This document shows, piece by piece, positions 31,066-42,045 of a stretch of 64,000 nt of DNA. Under the pieces are notes generated by a model, which saw nothing but the letters and a program-made list of their open reading frames with translations, ran no database searches and was not told where the DNA came from. Each line of letters starts with the position of its first letter. Within the stretch, counting starts at the first letter, position 1. The position numbers were made by a program, and so were the translations under genes. Source of the stretch: Mantis religiosa (lineage: Eukaryota; Arthropoda; Insecta; Mantodea; Mantidae); the NCBI GenBank assembly GCA_030765055.1, contig CM060950.1, positions 278,544,868 through 278,608,867 of the forward strand, in the 5' to 3' direction.

Positions 31066-31119
<54 letters not shown>
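31066..31119. repeat. (GA)n microsatellite
   Basis: About 27 GA repeats following a tRNA-like remnant, as in every alpha module. Confidence 0.95.
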
Positions 31120-31122
<3 letters not shown>

Positions 31123-31664
31123 GAAGGAGGGATAGGGCATGTAAATAACATAGCCCAGTCACTGCTTGTACTATAGCTCGTTAGCTACGTTGAACAGCTA
31201 TAAATTAAAGTTATCAGTTATATACGGAATTATATTTATAAGAGCGTGTTAACAATTCTTGTTGAAATTAATGAGTTTTTATATATTGAGGCACTTAACT
31301 TCTGTAGTTTTCAGCAGCCCATTGCGTATTATGAGTAAAAGGTACCATAATGATGATGGGATGCTCCTATGTCCAGCTTAATGTACTTTTATCAGCTCTA
31401 TATCCACGACAGCTGACCACTTGTTGTATTCCCTATTTAACGGACGCCATGCTAAAGATAATTAACCGGGAAATAATGTTAGGTACTGCGACGGGTTTGA
31501 ACCAGTGATATCAGGACTCAGAGCTGGCATGTTACTTACAGTTTATGAGGTTTACAATTTTATATAAAAAGACTCATTATACTTAATTATCTTTATAAAA
31601 GTGTATTAATACTGATTACTGACAGTGCGCGGTTTCGAGATTACCAAAACGAAGCCAAAAAATT

Positions 31665-31737
31665 GCCCCCGGCGGGACTCGAAGCCGCAAACTCCGGTTT
31701 CGGACTCCGATGCCCTATCCAATCAGGCCACGAGGGC
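31665..31737 (-). repeat. tRNA-Arg-like remnant, degenerate
   Basis: The ends and the A-box region are kept, but the anticodon arm has been rearranged (no CCT loop) and the B box is altered. Not a working tRNA. Confidence 0.5.
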
Positions 31738-32480
31738 TTGTGTTCCCTTTCGTGCTCTTTATGCTATATGAGTAGAATTGTCGCTTCACTCCAGTCAGAG
31801 GTTGACCGACAGAAAGAAAATGAGAGGGTCAGAGAGAGAGAGAGGTTATAAAATAAAATAGCCCTTTATTATACCATACTCTTTACTTTGTGGAATAGCC
31901 ATACATAAAAGGACTCAGCTGTATACGGAATTATACCTATACAAGTTTATGAGCATCCATTTCTGAAATTAATATGGAGTATTTTATCTATGGTTTCACT
32001 GTAATTCCCAGGGACTCACTTTATATTGTTCGTGAAAGGCCACTTAATATTGATCAATAGCGCCTTTGTCTAGTTTGAGGTTATTTTACTAGCCCTAATT
32101 AGACGATAGTTGACCACCTGGTGTATTTACAACACAGCGGACAACATGCTAAAATATTTGACAGCAAAAAGAATAGTCTTTAACCGGGTTTGAAACCCCA
32201 GACTCGGAAAGCAACAGGTGGCATATCAGTTATACAGTTTGGGAGTTTCCCAGTGAATATAAAGAAAAGGTTTCCTGTAAGCGTAATTATATTTATACAA
32301 GTGTATTAGTATTCATTGAAGAGAATGAGCGCTATAGAGATTACCAAACAGCAGGCGGAAAATAGCCTCCGACGGGACTCGAACCTCGGACTTGAAGTCC
32401 GATACTTTATCCATTAGGACACGAGATTTCTTACACACCTAGTTGTTTCTTAAACGATCGCACCTGAACTACTCGCACAC

Positions 32481-33079
32481 ACACCTCAGTTTCAAAAAAA
32501 AAAAGGTATTCAGTGAGGCTCAAAATACCAATTATCGGTGACAATTCTGTACCAAAATTCATGGGTGCAGTACATTAATTCCGCTACCATGTATATAACA
32601 GGCAAAAATACTCCCTAACGGAAAGAAAATTCCCGAGTGTCATAATGATAAACAACAAACCATATTAAAATTGCCTTTTGTTTTAAAGATTTTTCAATTA
32701 ACTGGTTTAATAATCCTAACACATTTTCACACACTGTTTAGTTGTTCCATGTTTTGTGTTAACAATTAATTTGCGTAAACTTAGTGCAGGGAATATTTCC
32801 CTGTGGAAGGAATTTCGGGTTAGAAAAAACTTGTCATATCCTTGGAAGATGCTAGACCTTAAAACAGTAATTTTGGTATTCATCCGATTGTGCCAGATGT
32901 TTGTAATTGGTCACATATATCTGTCTCCCTGGCAGTTTGTGGTTAGGTGTTCACTCACGCTATCGGCAATATTGCTGTATTTTCCTGTAATGTATGTGTT
33001 TAAGTAACTCCGATATAAGTTTGTCTAAGCATTAGCTAAGCAAGAATACTGTAGACCATTATCTGTACTCCCTCAGGGG
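32481..33079. other. No gene seen
   Basis: AT-rich DNA between the module array and the half-LINE. The plus-strand open frame at 32756-33007 has no recognisable motif. Confidence 0.5.
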
Positions 33080-33282
33080 CCCACTGTGGTGGCTACGGGA
33101 ATTGGCGGTCCCGGGCTCCCGACCCGAACTGGTACCCTCGATGGGGGTTCTTCTTAGAGGTGAGGGGTCAGCCAAAACACCCACGCACTTGTCGGCCTTG
33201 CGTGGACACCCGTGCCTGTGGAAATGTGTTTCCTGTTGGTTGAGGGATGCGCATCTGAGCTCGCTCCAGTATTCCTCTGAAG

Positions 33283-34760
33283 TTGGGGAGGGTACGAATT
33301 TCCATTACACTACCTCGGTTTCTTCTTCGCCTAAGCGGGAGGTTAGGGACTATCCCACACCTGATCATTCGGCCAGGCCTTGGTACTGAACCAAAATCCA
33401 GGGTGAGTGGGACGGCGAGGCCGCTATATTCCCTCTGTGGCTCTGTCATCCAAATGATACGACCCCTTTTTGGGCTCCGTGGCGTGTGGGGAGCACTGGG
33501 GGATGAAAGTGGAAAGGAAATAGCCAAGTGTATTGGTCCTCGCTATTTAGTTATTTATAGAACTGGCGAAAGTCAGAAACTCAGTACCGTGAACCCGTTC
33601 GTTATTCAGAAGGGCTTAGATAGTATTGCTGGTTCTTTGAAGGCATGTATTAAATCTCGCAAAGGTATACTCCTGGTCGAAGCACTTTCTTCGACACAGG
33701 CTGCTAAAATCTTGAAAGCCAATATGCTTGCGAGCTATCGGTTGCGCGTTGAATTACATATGACTCTGAACTCCTCGCGTGATGTTCTAAACACCAGCGC
33801 ATTTGATGATATGTCCAATGAGGAGATTTAGGGAAACTTGGCGGAACAATGTGAGATTAATGTATGTCGAGTACACCGCAAAGAACGAGGTGAACTAGTA
33901 CCAATTCGTATCCTTTTACTTACCTTTGATTGGATTGAGCTCCCGAAAAAGATTAAGGAAGGGAATGAAGCTATTGAATTGAGCCAGTATATACCAAATC
34001 CACTAAATGCCAGCGCTTTGGCCACACAAGTGATTCTAGTAATGCATTTGTTACTTGCGTTGCCTGAGGGGAAGTCAAGCATGATAATGCATGTACTTCA
34101 CCCGCAACGTGTGTTAATTGCAGTGGTAATTATTCATCCAACTCCAGAGAATGTCCCCGTTTTATGGAGGAGATGGCGATCCTACAGATCCGGGTAAGAG
34201 ACAGGCTCTGCTGCGTGGAAGCCTAGAAACTCTTGCGTATTGGCCAGCCTTCTGTAGCTAGGACAGTTACTCATATTGCAGTTGCAGCTAAGCCGGTACC
34301 TAGCAGTTAAACCGCAACACAAACCAGCGAAATAAACGGGGAAATAATATCCGAAAGATCAATTACACCAAGATCACAGCCAAAGCAACAAACACCAACA
34401 CTAACTGTAGTGAGCACGCTGACCAAGTCCAGTCCTAAGAAGAAGGTTTCAGCCAAGTCACCGCCGAAAGCATCTACTTCACGCACAAGTGAACCGGAAG
34501 TATATAATGTATCGCCAAGGAAATTTAAGACCAGTTATGACAGAACGGACTTCCTCAAGGAAAATAGAAAGACCAGTGAAAGGAAAGCTAACCAGCACAA
34601 AATTCCGCGAACATCTCCGTCAACATCTGAGCAATCATCTAGAGAGGACGCCGATCGGCGACTTTCATCTATGCCGCTCCTAGGTTCCGTTTCTGCCAAG
34701 AGACCGGATTCAAAGTTACCAGTGCAGAAGCCGTCCTCTTCCATTGACTATGCGGAATGA
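33283..34760 (+). pseudogene. Half-LINE ORF1, gag-like protein (broken)
   Basis: The first block, 33283-33831, ends in a single TAG and continues in the same frame at 33838-34197. It reads IGPRYLVIYRTGESQKL, ILLVEALSSTQAAKILKANM, DDMSNEEI, then HRKERGELVPIRILLLTFDW. This matches ORF1 of the LINE at 4997-5644. The zinc-knuckle region follows near 34080-34200 in shifted frames (CNCSGNYSSNSRECP-like). The Lys/Ser-rich C-terminus is at 34410-34760. The start is uncertain because the first 60 or so residues look like read-through of the 5' UTR. Confidence 0.75.
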
Positions 34761-35067
34761 GTGTATCCTGTCCTCACTGCCCAAACGACGGTGAGGAAAG
34801 GACAGGAAAGACTTGCTGAAAGTGCTTGTCCAGCCCCAACGAAAAGGAACAAAATGGTTCGACCACCATTGGGCAGGTAGCTTTTCATATGGCAAGTTGA
34901 TATTGAAATTAGTAATTTTTTGGTGTTTTGGTATTTTATCGGTAGTTATAAATTTTAGTTGTTTTTGACCCATTTGGGCTTATATATTTTGACATTTTGT
35001 TTTGATCTGTGTTTAAAATTTTCAATAATTTATATCTGGCTATTGCCATGAATTAGTTTTTTGTAAG

Positions 35068-35096
35068 GGTGCTGATGACCGCTGCAATTGAGCGCC
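35068..35096 (+). other. Half-LINE 3' hairpin
   Basis: GGTGCT pairs with AGCGCC (one G-T pair) and shares the GCTGATGACCGC core with 329-356. The stem is kept while its sequence differs slightly, as expected for a recognised structure. Confidence 0.6.
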
Positions 35097-35105
35097 ATTA
35101 AACAC

Positions 35106-36471
35106 ATATGATCATCACCCATATCTGTACAATTTATGGGAAATGAATAATTCTAGTAATGTGTTCTGTGTTATGTGCTTTACACGCCCTTTTGTTTAAA
35201 TTCTAATTGAATTGGGAATATACCATACATAAGGTCATTAGTCTGGATTTTTGGAAATATGAGGTACACAAAATATTATTCAAAAATTTAGATTTCGTTC
35301 AGAAAAACTGTTTCGGTCAAATAAGCTGACCATTGAAGTGTGTGAGGCGGAGGGAGGGGGAGTGCGTGCGCACCAAACAAAGCAATTTATGAGATTTTCC
35401 TAGCTATTGATTTGAGTTTCCAAACACTTGTACTTTCCTGAAATGGGAATGTATTGTTAGTACTGTAATCATCAACATCATAATCATCATTTCTTATCCA
35501 TATATGGAGAACGAAATTTCAAAGCCATCAGAAGGTGCCCAGCCGTACAATTTGATTCAGATGCGGTGGGAGACCTCGAAATACGCGTAAAATTTTGGTC
35601 GACTCCATCTTCTGCTGTTAGGGGAGGAAACGTTAGTTCACTTAGTAATTTACTTGGGAGACGACGGCGATTATAGTACACATTCTTCAGGTGGCAAGGA
35701 TGAAGCCCACTTTGAAACACAGAAACCAATAAGAGACGAAGAGGCTATTTAAGATACCTAAAATACATCTCACGCTGTAATAGAACTTAATACTTGAAAC
35801 TAGTCTCAAGGTGAGGGCACAAGCAGATCTCAGCATTGAGTGAGATCAGAGAGCTATCATCTTCCCCTTATCACGATACTCTCTACTCCTTCAAGGCGTA
35901 TCGGACTGCCAACTCATACGAAACAAACTGTATTAAAGACATTTACTCCCAATATAACCCGAGATCCTCCGCCGAGTTTGAAATCGTGACTTCAGGAACC
36001 AGAAGATAGCATGTTACTTACACAACAGCAGATCAGATATACGCAAAGAGACTATAGACAAACACTCCGTTAGGAAGAGCATAACAATAAAAGTTTCTTT
36101 TTTTATACATACCACCCATGCAGAAGCTGTGTTTGACATTTATACATGTAAAACTCACTTATATCCCTAATTATCTATGTAGAAGTAAGAAATGTGTAGA
36201 GTGAGCGGTTTTGAGATTACCAAAGAGAAGACAGAAAGCTAAAGACGGCAGGACTCGTAACTACAATAACCATATTAGGATTCCCATGCCTTATTCATTG
36301 GTTATGAGGGCTACTATACACCATCGTGTTACAATACATCAGTGGAACAATTGCCACAAACAGATGGAGGGATAGGTTGGGAGAGAAAGAGAACATAAAG
36401 TAACTTAGCCGATTTCCCTCTTGTGTCATATTTGGTTTGGTGTAAGGAGCAGTTATAATTTAAAGTAGTCG
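35106..36471. repeat. Composite-unit segment, shared with 52490-53560 and beyond
   Basis: Contains diverged LINE-tail-like sequence, a segment rich in GA-type codons near 35570-35740, and one alpha module (anchor about 36170) with a degenerate tRNA-like remnant at 36240-36311. No intact gene. Confidence 0.65.
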
Positions 36472-36476
36472 GTACA
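36472..36476. repeat. GTACA target-site duplication, left copy
   Basis: GTACA here and at 42662-42666 flank the inverted-repeat element. The empty site reads GTCGGTACATAGGCG at about 46877. Confidence 0.65.
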
Positions 36477-36631
36477 GTTCAATTTACTTGAGATGGCAGC
36501 TGAGTAAAGATGCGCACGAAAGGAATTAGTCTTATGCTAAACGTGAAAGATGACTAAAGTTGATTTATACACCTGGAGTAGTTGATTCATGTACTATCAA
36601 TAGCTACACATGTATAAAATCATCCTCAGAC
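36477..36631. mobile_element. MITE-like element, left part
   Basis: The first ~50 bp (with GGCAGCTGAGTAAAG) are an inverted copy of the end at 42610-42661. The element, about 235 bp in total, is cut in two by Gypsy-2. No ORF. The superfamily is not clear. Confidence 0.7.
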
Positions 36632-37168
36632 TGAGGCATTATTTATTAGGAGCTCATTAAAATATATATGTATATGAAATAATGTAACATGTGTGTATAA
36701 AAATGTCCCAACGAAAGAATGCTTTCACTACATGCAAAGAATGCTCTTTAGTTTTTTTTAAACAGAAGCCGAGGGTTGGTTAATGACCACATCCCGCCAA
36801 ACTCAGAGGCTGAGGAATGCAGGTCAGAACCTGAAAGCCAGTTGGGGAGCAGTGTGGGTGGAAGACGCCAGCTTAGGACCAGTAGTGAAAACATTCTTTT
36901 ACCGGGGACTTGATATAAAACTGAGTGGAATAAACAGTTATCTGTGAGTGGAATAAACAGTTATTAGTGCATAATGTGTTATTGTTTCCGTTCCCACGAC
37001 CCGAGATCTCTATACCCGCATGCTCTCCGTAAGCCTTACCCAATAAGCAGCCGTGGACACAACTTAGACAGCACTAATAAATCAACTACGAATAAAAACA
37101 ATCAATTGCATTTGCCAATGACTTAAGGTCGCTGAAAAAGTGACGCAAGTGACGGGGGATACGCGACA
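36632..37168 (+). repeat. Gypsy-2 5' LTR
   Basis: Runs from TGAGGCATT to GCGACA (TG...CA ends). It contains a direct repeat GAGTGGAATAAACAGTTAT twice near 36930-36965, which includes an AATAAA signal. Confidence 0.88.
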
Positions 37169-37173
37169 AAGAA

Positions 37174-37191
37174 TGGCGCCCAACGTGGGGC
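37174..37191 (+). other. Gypsy-2 primer-binding site for tRNA-Lys(CUU)
   Basis: TGGCGCCCAACGTGGGGC, identical to the Gypsy-1 site, five bases after the LTR end. Confidence 0.88.
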
Positions 37192-37529
37192 AAGAAGGAA
37201 TAGAGAAACAATGATGGTGTTGATGAATTAGTGCGAGAAGAAGTAAGAGAGCAGAGCAGAAAAAGACACCTAGGAAACGCTAACTAGAACGAGAAAGAAG
37301 TGGATCAGACATCATAGACGACCAGCATTACAACACCTCTCATCAGCAACAGGGAACACGGAAAGAACTTGAGGAAGAAAGGGGCAGAGTTTTCAGAGCA
37401 ACTTTACATTTACATCTAGGACCAGTGGTTATCATTTTTACGGGACGGAGTAAAAGGACATAAACAAAATCAGATCTAAACAAAATAAAGTTGTAGTGTG
37501 TTTGTTATTTAAGATTTTTCAGCTTCTCT

Positions 37530-39525
37530 ATGTTATTAAGAAATAAGAAAATAATTTGTAGAAAAATGTCTGATGTAGAAACGTCAACAGTAGAATCAGT
37601 AGAGGTTAATACACTGTCAACAGAAATAGATATGGAACCCGGGCAGGTAGCTAACCCAGATGTAGTATTAAGTATGAATGTCACAGGAAATTATCAGGTG
37701 GAAAGTTTAGATTCACAGACGGTAACCAAACAGTCGAACGGTGAATTGCATGCACTGATAGAAATGTTGAAATCAATAGATCAGAAATAAGAGAAACATG
37801 GTCAGGAAATGAAATCAATAGATCAGAAATTAGGGAAACATGGTCAGGAAACGAAAGCAATAGATGAGAAATTAGAAATGCAGGGTCAAGAAAGTAAAAG
37901 AATTAGGGATGAACTCAAAGAGGAAATGCAAAAGACAGTGTATCAATTAAACAACAGACTTTATGAAGTAGAAAAGAGGGTAGAACAGATTTCTAAAGAA
38001 AATCAGGATAAGCTGAAAAGCACTGTAAGTGAAATTTGTAAGGAAATGTCCATCCGAGAGGATAGATTATTCGAGGAAATTGTAAAGAGCTCAAAAGAGA
38101 TTGTACAGGTTAAGAAAAATTTAGAACAAAATGACAAATTATTAAATTCTAAAATTCTAAGGCAGGGATCAGAGTTAAAAGATCTGATTGAAAAGACTAA
38201 TGATGATATGCAGCTTGGGCATGTAAGTTTGAGTAGTGATTTGTCTAGTTTAGATAAGAAAATTGAACAACAACAAAAAGAAAATGAGCAAATCTGGGAC
38301 CAGGAGTTAAATTCTGCTTATCAAGAAATATTATAAATAATAAATTATAAATAATAACTTGGAATTTGAGATAAATAAACAGGATTCAGCTTCTCGTAAT
38401 TCTCAGAAAGCAATTGAGAATTTAGTTTCTAAAGTTAATATGTTGCATGTTAACATTAATGACAATCATGTACAACCTGTTAACTTAAGTGATAGTTTAA
38501 ATCAGGGAGGAACAAACTCCATTATATCAAACCAGACAAGTGTTGCTACGGGGCCATCAGTACCTAATGCAGACACTTATAACAATGTAACGGATAGAAC
38601 TAGCATTTTGACCGAACCAGTTCCACAAAATTATCACAGCTCTGTGCTAAATGATTTGCCATTAACTATTTTTTCTGAACTAAATGAGGACAGTCCTGTA
38701 TGCTTCATAGAACAACTTCAAGAGTACTTCAGAGTAAGAAATGTGCCTGAGGCACTTAAAATGATAATAGTTCGAAGATGGTTGTTTTGGAATGCAAGTA
38801 AACAACATAAAATACGAGCAAAGCTTAGTTGTGGACAGTATTCTGACAGGGAAAACATAAGTATGGCAGATTATATTCTACATCAATCTAAATACATCAA
38901 ACACCTTAGACCCAAAATTTCCGAAGAGGACTTTATCAATTTGATAACCAATCCTTTTCCTCTTAGAATACAAAACTATCTTCTGATCGCAAAACCTAAA
39001 ACAATAATAGAAACTGTTGATTTCGTATCTGAGCTAGAAAACCAAACGGGAGAAATATATCAGCCTAGAAATCAGTTCTATGAAGGGCCAAATGCTATAC
39101 ACAACCAATATCAGTCACATGGAAGCTCTGGATACCGAGGTCAGTATAGAAATAATAACTATGCAAGAGAAAGATATCGACCCCAATTGCCACAATTTAG
39201 ATATAATCCAGACAGGAATGATCCTAGACGTGAACGCCGGGAAACAATCAACTTTGTTAAGGTAGCACGAGAATTATCGTTCGGAAATCAGAAACGTGGG
39301 AGAAACCAGAATAATCATTTTCGAGGAAGATATAGCCTAAAATGTAGGAATGGAAACGTGGGATATCGGTCCGAAGATGAAAATTTAAACAGAGGCCAGA
39401 GACAAAATTTTCACTTTAGAGGGAATAGAGGTCGTGGAAATCAACGAACCCAGCAAGAAATAACTGTACCTCCTATTCAAAATGGCCGACCGCAAATACA
39501 TGAAATCCGTGAGCAGGAAAACTGA
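37530..39525 (+). pseudogene. gag: Gypsy-2 gag, broken
   Basis: 37530-38336 is one frame with a single TAA near 37788 and encodes a long coiled coil (repeats of SIDQKLGKHGQE type near the start, then KRVEQISKENQDKL). An AT-rich duplicated stretch at 38328-38358 shifts the frame. 38359-39525 continues with the capsid-like part (FIEQLQEYFRVRNVPEALK, then PFPLRIQNYLLIAKPKTI) and a C-terminus rich in Arg, Asn and Gly without a zinc knuckle. Compared with Gypsy-1 about 29 residues are missing after VRRWL. A likely start is ATG 37566 or 37530. The neighbour downstream is the protease start in the -1 frame. Confidence 0.82.
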
Positions 39526-39552
39526 AATGTGACATAATGGACAAGGGTCACA
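39516..39552 (+). promoter_or_regulatory. Decayed -1 frameshift signal at the Gypsy-2 gag stop
   Basis: GGAAAAC at 39516-39522 lies right at the gag stop TGA and is in register with gag. A 5-nt spacer is followed by a perfect 6-bp stem, TGTGAC at 39528-39533 with GTCACA at 39547-39552. The next open frame, with the protease start, is in the -1 frame. The heptamer is one base away from the GGGAAAC of Gypsy-1. Confidence 0.55.
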
Positions 39553-39695
39553 GAGTCGTCCCAAAGGATTCGCAAATTGACCCCAATACTTTAGCAAGGA
39601 ATGGTATTGATACTGGCGAAATTAAGGTTAACAAAAATGAGAAAGGCGACCTTGATACCCCATATATCAAAATTAGATTGTGTGACAAAGAATAC
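39526..39695 (+). pseudogene. Gypsy-2 protease start, cut off by a deletion
   Basis: Reads MDKGHRVVPKDSQIDP, then LDTPYIKIRLCDKE, comparable to the residues before the active site in Gypsy-1. The DTG active site and everything to the RT thumb are missing. The junction lies near 39693-39699. Confidence 0.65.
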
Positions 39696-40244
39696 CACCA
39701 CCGAAGAATATTAAACAGTTAAGGAGAATTTTTGGTATTTTGAATTTTAATAGTCGTTTTGTTCCACGTTATGCGCAAGAAATAGCCCCCATGCGTCAGT
39801 TGTTACAAAAAGGTCAAAAATGGAAGTGGACAATGGAACTTCAAGAATGTTTTGAAAAATAAAGGAACTCTTTGCCACATCTATATTGTTGGAACGACCA
39901 CATGAAGGCTGGAAGTATGAAATATTCGTCGATGCATCTTCTGGAGGATATGGTGCTTTATTGGGCCAACGAGAAGAGAATGGAGATTTTCCTGTCATTG
40001 ACACAGCTTCAAGAGGACTGAACTCTATTGAGAGCAACGCTTCAGTGACTGAACTGGAACTAGGTGCTCTTTATTTCGCTCTGACACGTTTTAAAAGCTA
40101 CATATATCAGAAGAAAGTTAAAATATTTTCTGATCATATCAGTTTAACCTTCATAAACAAATGTAAACTAACTTCAACCAAAATATCTAGATATGTAATG
40201 GCATAACCAGTTTTGACATTGAAATCGTTCACATCCCTGGAAAA
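39696..40244 (+). pseudogene. Gypsy-2 RT thumb and RNase H, frameshifted
   Basis: From the junction the frame reads PPPKNIKQLRRIFGILNF and EIAPMRQLLQKGQKWKW, the end of the RT. RNase H at 39886-40206 reads IFVDASSGGYGALLG, VTELELGALYFALTRF and IFSDHISLTF. Its final part (HIPGKLNTFSDLLSRL) is reached after a one-base shift near 40203. A stop near 39860 also interrupts. The catalytic Asp and Glu residues are present, but the protein could not be made in one piece. Confidence 0.8.
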
Positions 40245-41594
40245 TTGAACACGTTCAGTGATTTATTATCTCGACTGAATTTTGTCACTGAAATTCCAGA
40301 AAGTACAGAAAAACCAAAACGAGAGATAAAAGTGCTACAATTAGATATAATATTAAGTAAAGAAACGGCAAATCAGGTGAAGAAAATAGGAGAACTGCAA
40401 AAAGCAGATAAGAAAATAGTTAAATTGTTAGAATTATCACCCACGTTAGGTGAAGAAAATAGCTCCAGCACTGCCATAAACGACGGATTGCTTTATAAGA
40501 GGCATGGAAAGATTACGCCTAAATGGAAAGTTTTTATTCCTAAATGTATGGAAGCAGCTATAATTATGGATTATCACATCAATCTTATTCACTCTAGAAC
40601 CGACAGGACCTGCAGTGTTATTTTAGAGAACATGTACATTCCGAAATTGAGAGAGAAGGTTAGAAAGCTAATAGCGAGATGTGATACGTGTCAAAAATGT
40701 AAACAGAGGAATATTACGTACCAGTACGATAGCAACTCCATAATACGAGAACAACCAAGAGAATTAATCTGTCTAGACATACACGGTGAGCTTCCACAGT
40801 CAACATTTGGAAATAAATATATTTTAGTTTGTTTTGATGTTTTCACCAAATATGTACGAATTTTCCCACTTAAAAAGGCCAATAGCCAGGCTTGCCTTAC
40901 TAAATTGCTAAATTACTACATTCCGGAAGAAGGAAAAATTAGAGCTATCTTAACTGACAACGCCACAATATTTTCTGGAAACAAATTTACAGAAGGAATC
41001 AAAGGCGCAGGGATTAAGCAATATTTTTGTTCAAGGTATAGACCACAAGCCAACCCAGCAGAAAGATCAGTAAAAGATATTGGGATATTTTTGAGAATCC
41101 TTTGTAATACTCGTCACAGCCAATGGTTTTCATATATTCCGCAGATTGAGAGAATTCTATATGAAACACCAAGTCCACTGACCGGTTTTAAGCCTGTGGA
41201 AATAATGAAAGGAAAGATAATCGATACAATAGGAATTAAAGGTCCTCAACCTATAAAAGTAAAGGAGAACATTGAAATAGAGGCAGAGGAGATATGCAAA
41301 ATTGCGGCTGAAAGAAAATTGAAACATAATTTAAACAAGAAAGGAATCGAATGGAACATTCAGGAGGGTGATTTAGTCTTAATAAGAAACAAAACACTTT
41401 CAAGTAAATTTAAGAAGGAAAACCAAAGATTGATGTTATCTTTTAAAGGTCCATATAAGGTCACAAAGGTATTTTCGACTGACACCGTAGAAATCATGGA
41501 TGACAAAAGTGGTAAAATTCTGGGAAGATTCCATAAGGAATTACTAAAAAAATATCATACGCCAAGAAGCCAATCAGAAAAAGAAAAAAGGTAA
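40245..41594 (+). CDS. Gypsy-2 integrase, intact 449-codon frame
   Basis: It opens with FSDLLSRL of RNase H and then holds a whole integrase. Zinc domain: His 111 and His 116, with the CDTCQKC cluster at 146-152. Catalytic core: Asp 178 (LDIHGE), Asp 238 (LTDNAT) and Glu 273 (NPAERS), with 59 and 34 residues between them, the same spacing as Gypsy-1. C-terminal domain: GDLVLIRN, SFKGPYKV (GPY/F motif) and GRFHKELLKKY. No stop or frameshift. The enzyme would join element DNA to the chromosome. The ATG at 40245 lies inside RNase H, so the natural product was part of a polyprotein. Confidence 0.9.
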   Translation: MNTFSDLLSRLNFVTEIPESTEKPKREIKVLQLDIILSKETANQVKKIGELQKADKKIVKLLELSPTLGEENSSSTAINDGLLYKRHGKITPKWKVFIPKCMEAAIIMDYHINLIHSRTDRTCSVILENMYIPKLREKVRKLIARCDTCQKCKQRNITYQYDSNSIIREQPRELICLDIHGELPQSTFGNKYILVCFDVFTKYVRIFPLKKANSQACLTKLLNYYIPEEGKIRAILTDNATIFSGNKFTEGIKGAGIKQYFCSRYRPQANPAERSVKDIGIFLRILCNTRHSQWFSYIPQIERILYETPSPLTGFKPVEIMKGKIIDTIGIKGPQPIKVKENIEIEAEEICKIAAERKLKHNLNKKGIEWNIQEGDLVLIRNKTLSSKFKKENQRLMLSFKGPYKVTKVFSTDTVEIMDDKSGKILGRFHKELLKKYHTPRSQSEKEKR

Positions 41595-42045
41595 TGGATG
41601 AAAGAAAGAAAGGTGTGGGAAAATAATTAACAACAATGATGCACATCTTTGATGATAGTAGCCTGAAACAATAAACGAATTGATACTATTTTATATAAAA
41701 GCATTGTAAAAAATAGTTTTGTAAGAACCAAGATAGAAATCAAAAGAAAATCTAGTGTAGGAAAAGTAATATGTAAGAATAGTTGTGTAAATCTAGTTGT
41801 TTGAAGTGTAATTATTGTTAATAGACAGTCTTGGTAGGCTAAAATGTGAGCCAGTGTTTAATGCGATATCTGTTAAGTATAGTGAACATTTCAGGAAACT
41901 TAATGAGTTCTGCTTTTAGAAGGAGAAATCGTAACTAGAAAATGATCAACTTCTTTCGACTGAATTTATGAGGAAGAAGATTATAAGACAAAATAAATTT
42001 CTTAAACTGTGTAATAAAATTAGTTGTTTGCCTTAAAAGGGCATA
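41595..42045 (+). other. Gypsy-2 non-coding region before the 3' LTR
   Basis: AT-rich with no ORF of note. It ends in AAAAGGGCATA, a short purine-rich tract at about 42036-42044 that is the likely plus-strand primer. Confidence 0.5.

Larger units (their letters stand above)
30880..32480. repeat. tRNA-module array, about four modules
   Basis: Module anchors lie at about 31212, 31582, 31927 and 32280, a spacing of 345-370 bp. tRNA-Arg-like remnants lie at 30918-30992, 31665-31737 and 32364-32427, each in reverse orientation, and a degenerate beta-type copy lies near 31495-31540. It matches 53590-55000. Confidence 0.75.
33080..35105 (+). mobile_element. Half-LINE: I-clade LINE derivative with ORF1 but no ORF2
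   Basis: About 2 kb on the plus strand. It has a 5' UTR related to the LINE at 303-6149, an ORF1 of the same family, then a short AT-rich stretch and the family's 3' hairpin and ATTAAACACAT tail. The whole ORF2 (about 3.6 kb in the relative) is missing. It would have needed another LINE's reverse transcriptase to move. Target-site duplications are not clear. Confidence 0.7.

Noticed and set aside
33145..33175. A 5' splice site (GAGGTGAG) shared by the two LINE 5' UTRs
   Set aside because: The match to the splice consensus is short and no acceptor or intron evidence is visible; shared ancestry of the UTR explains it.
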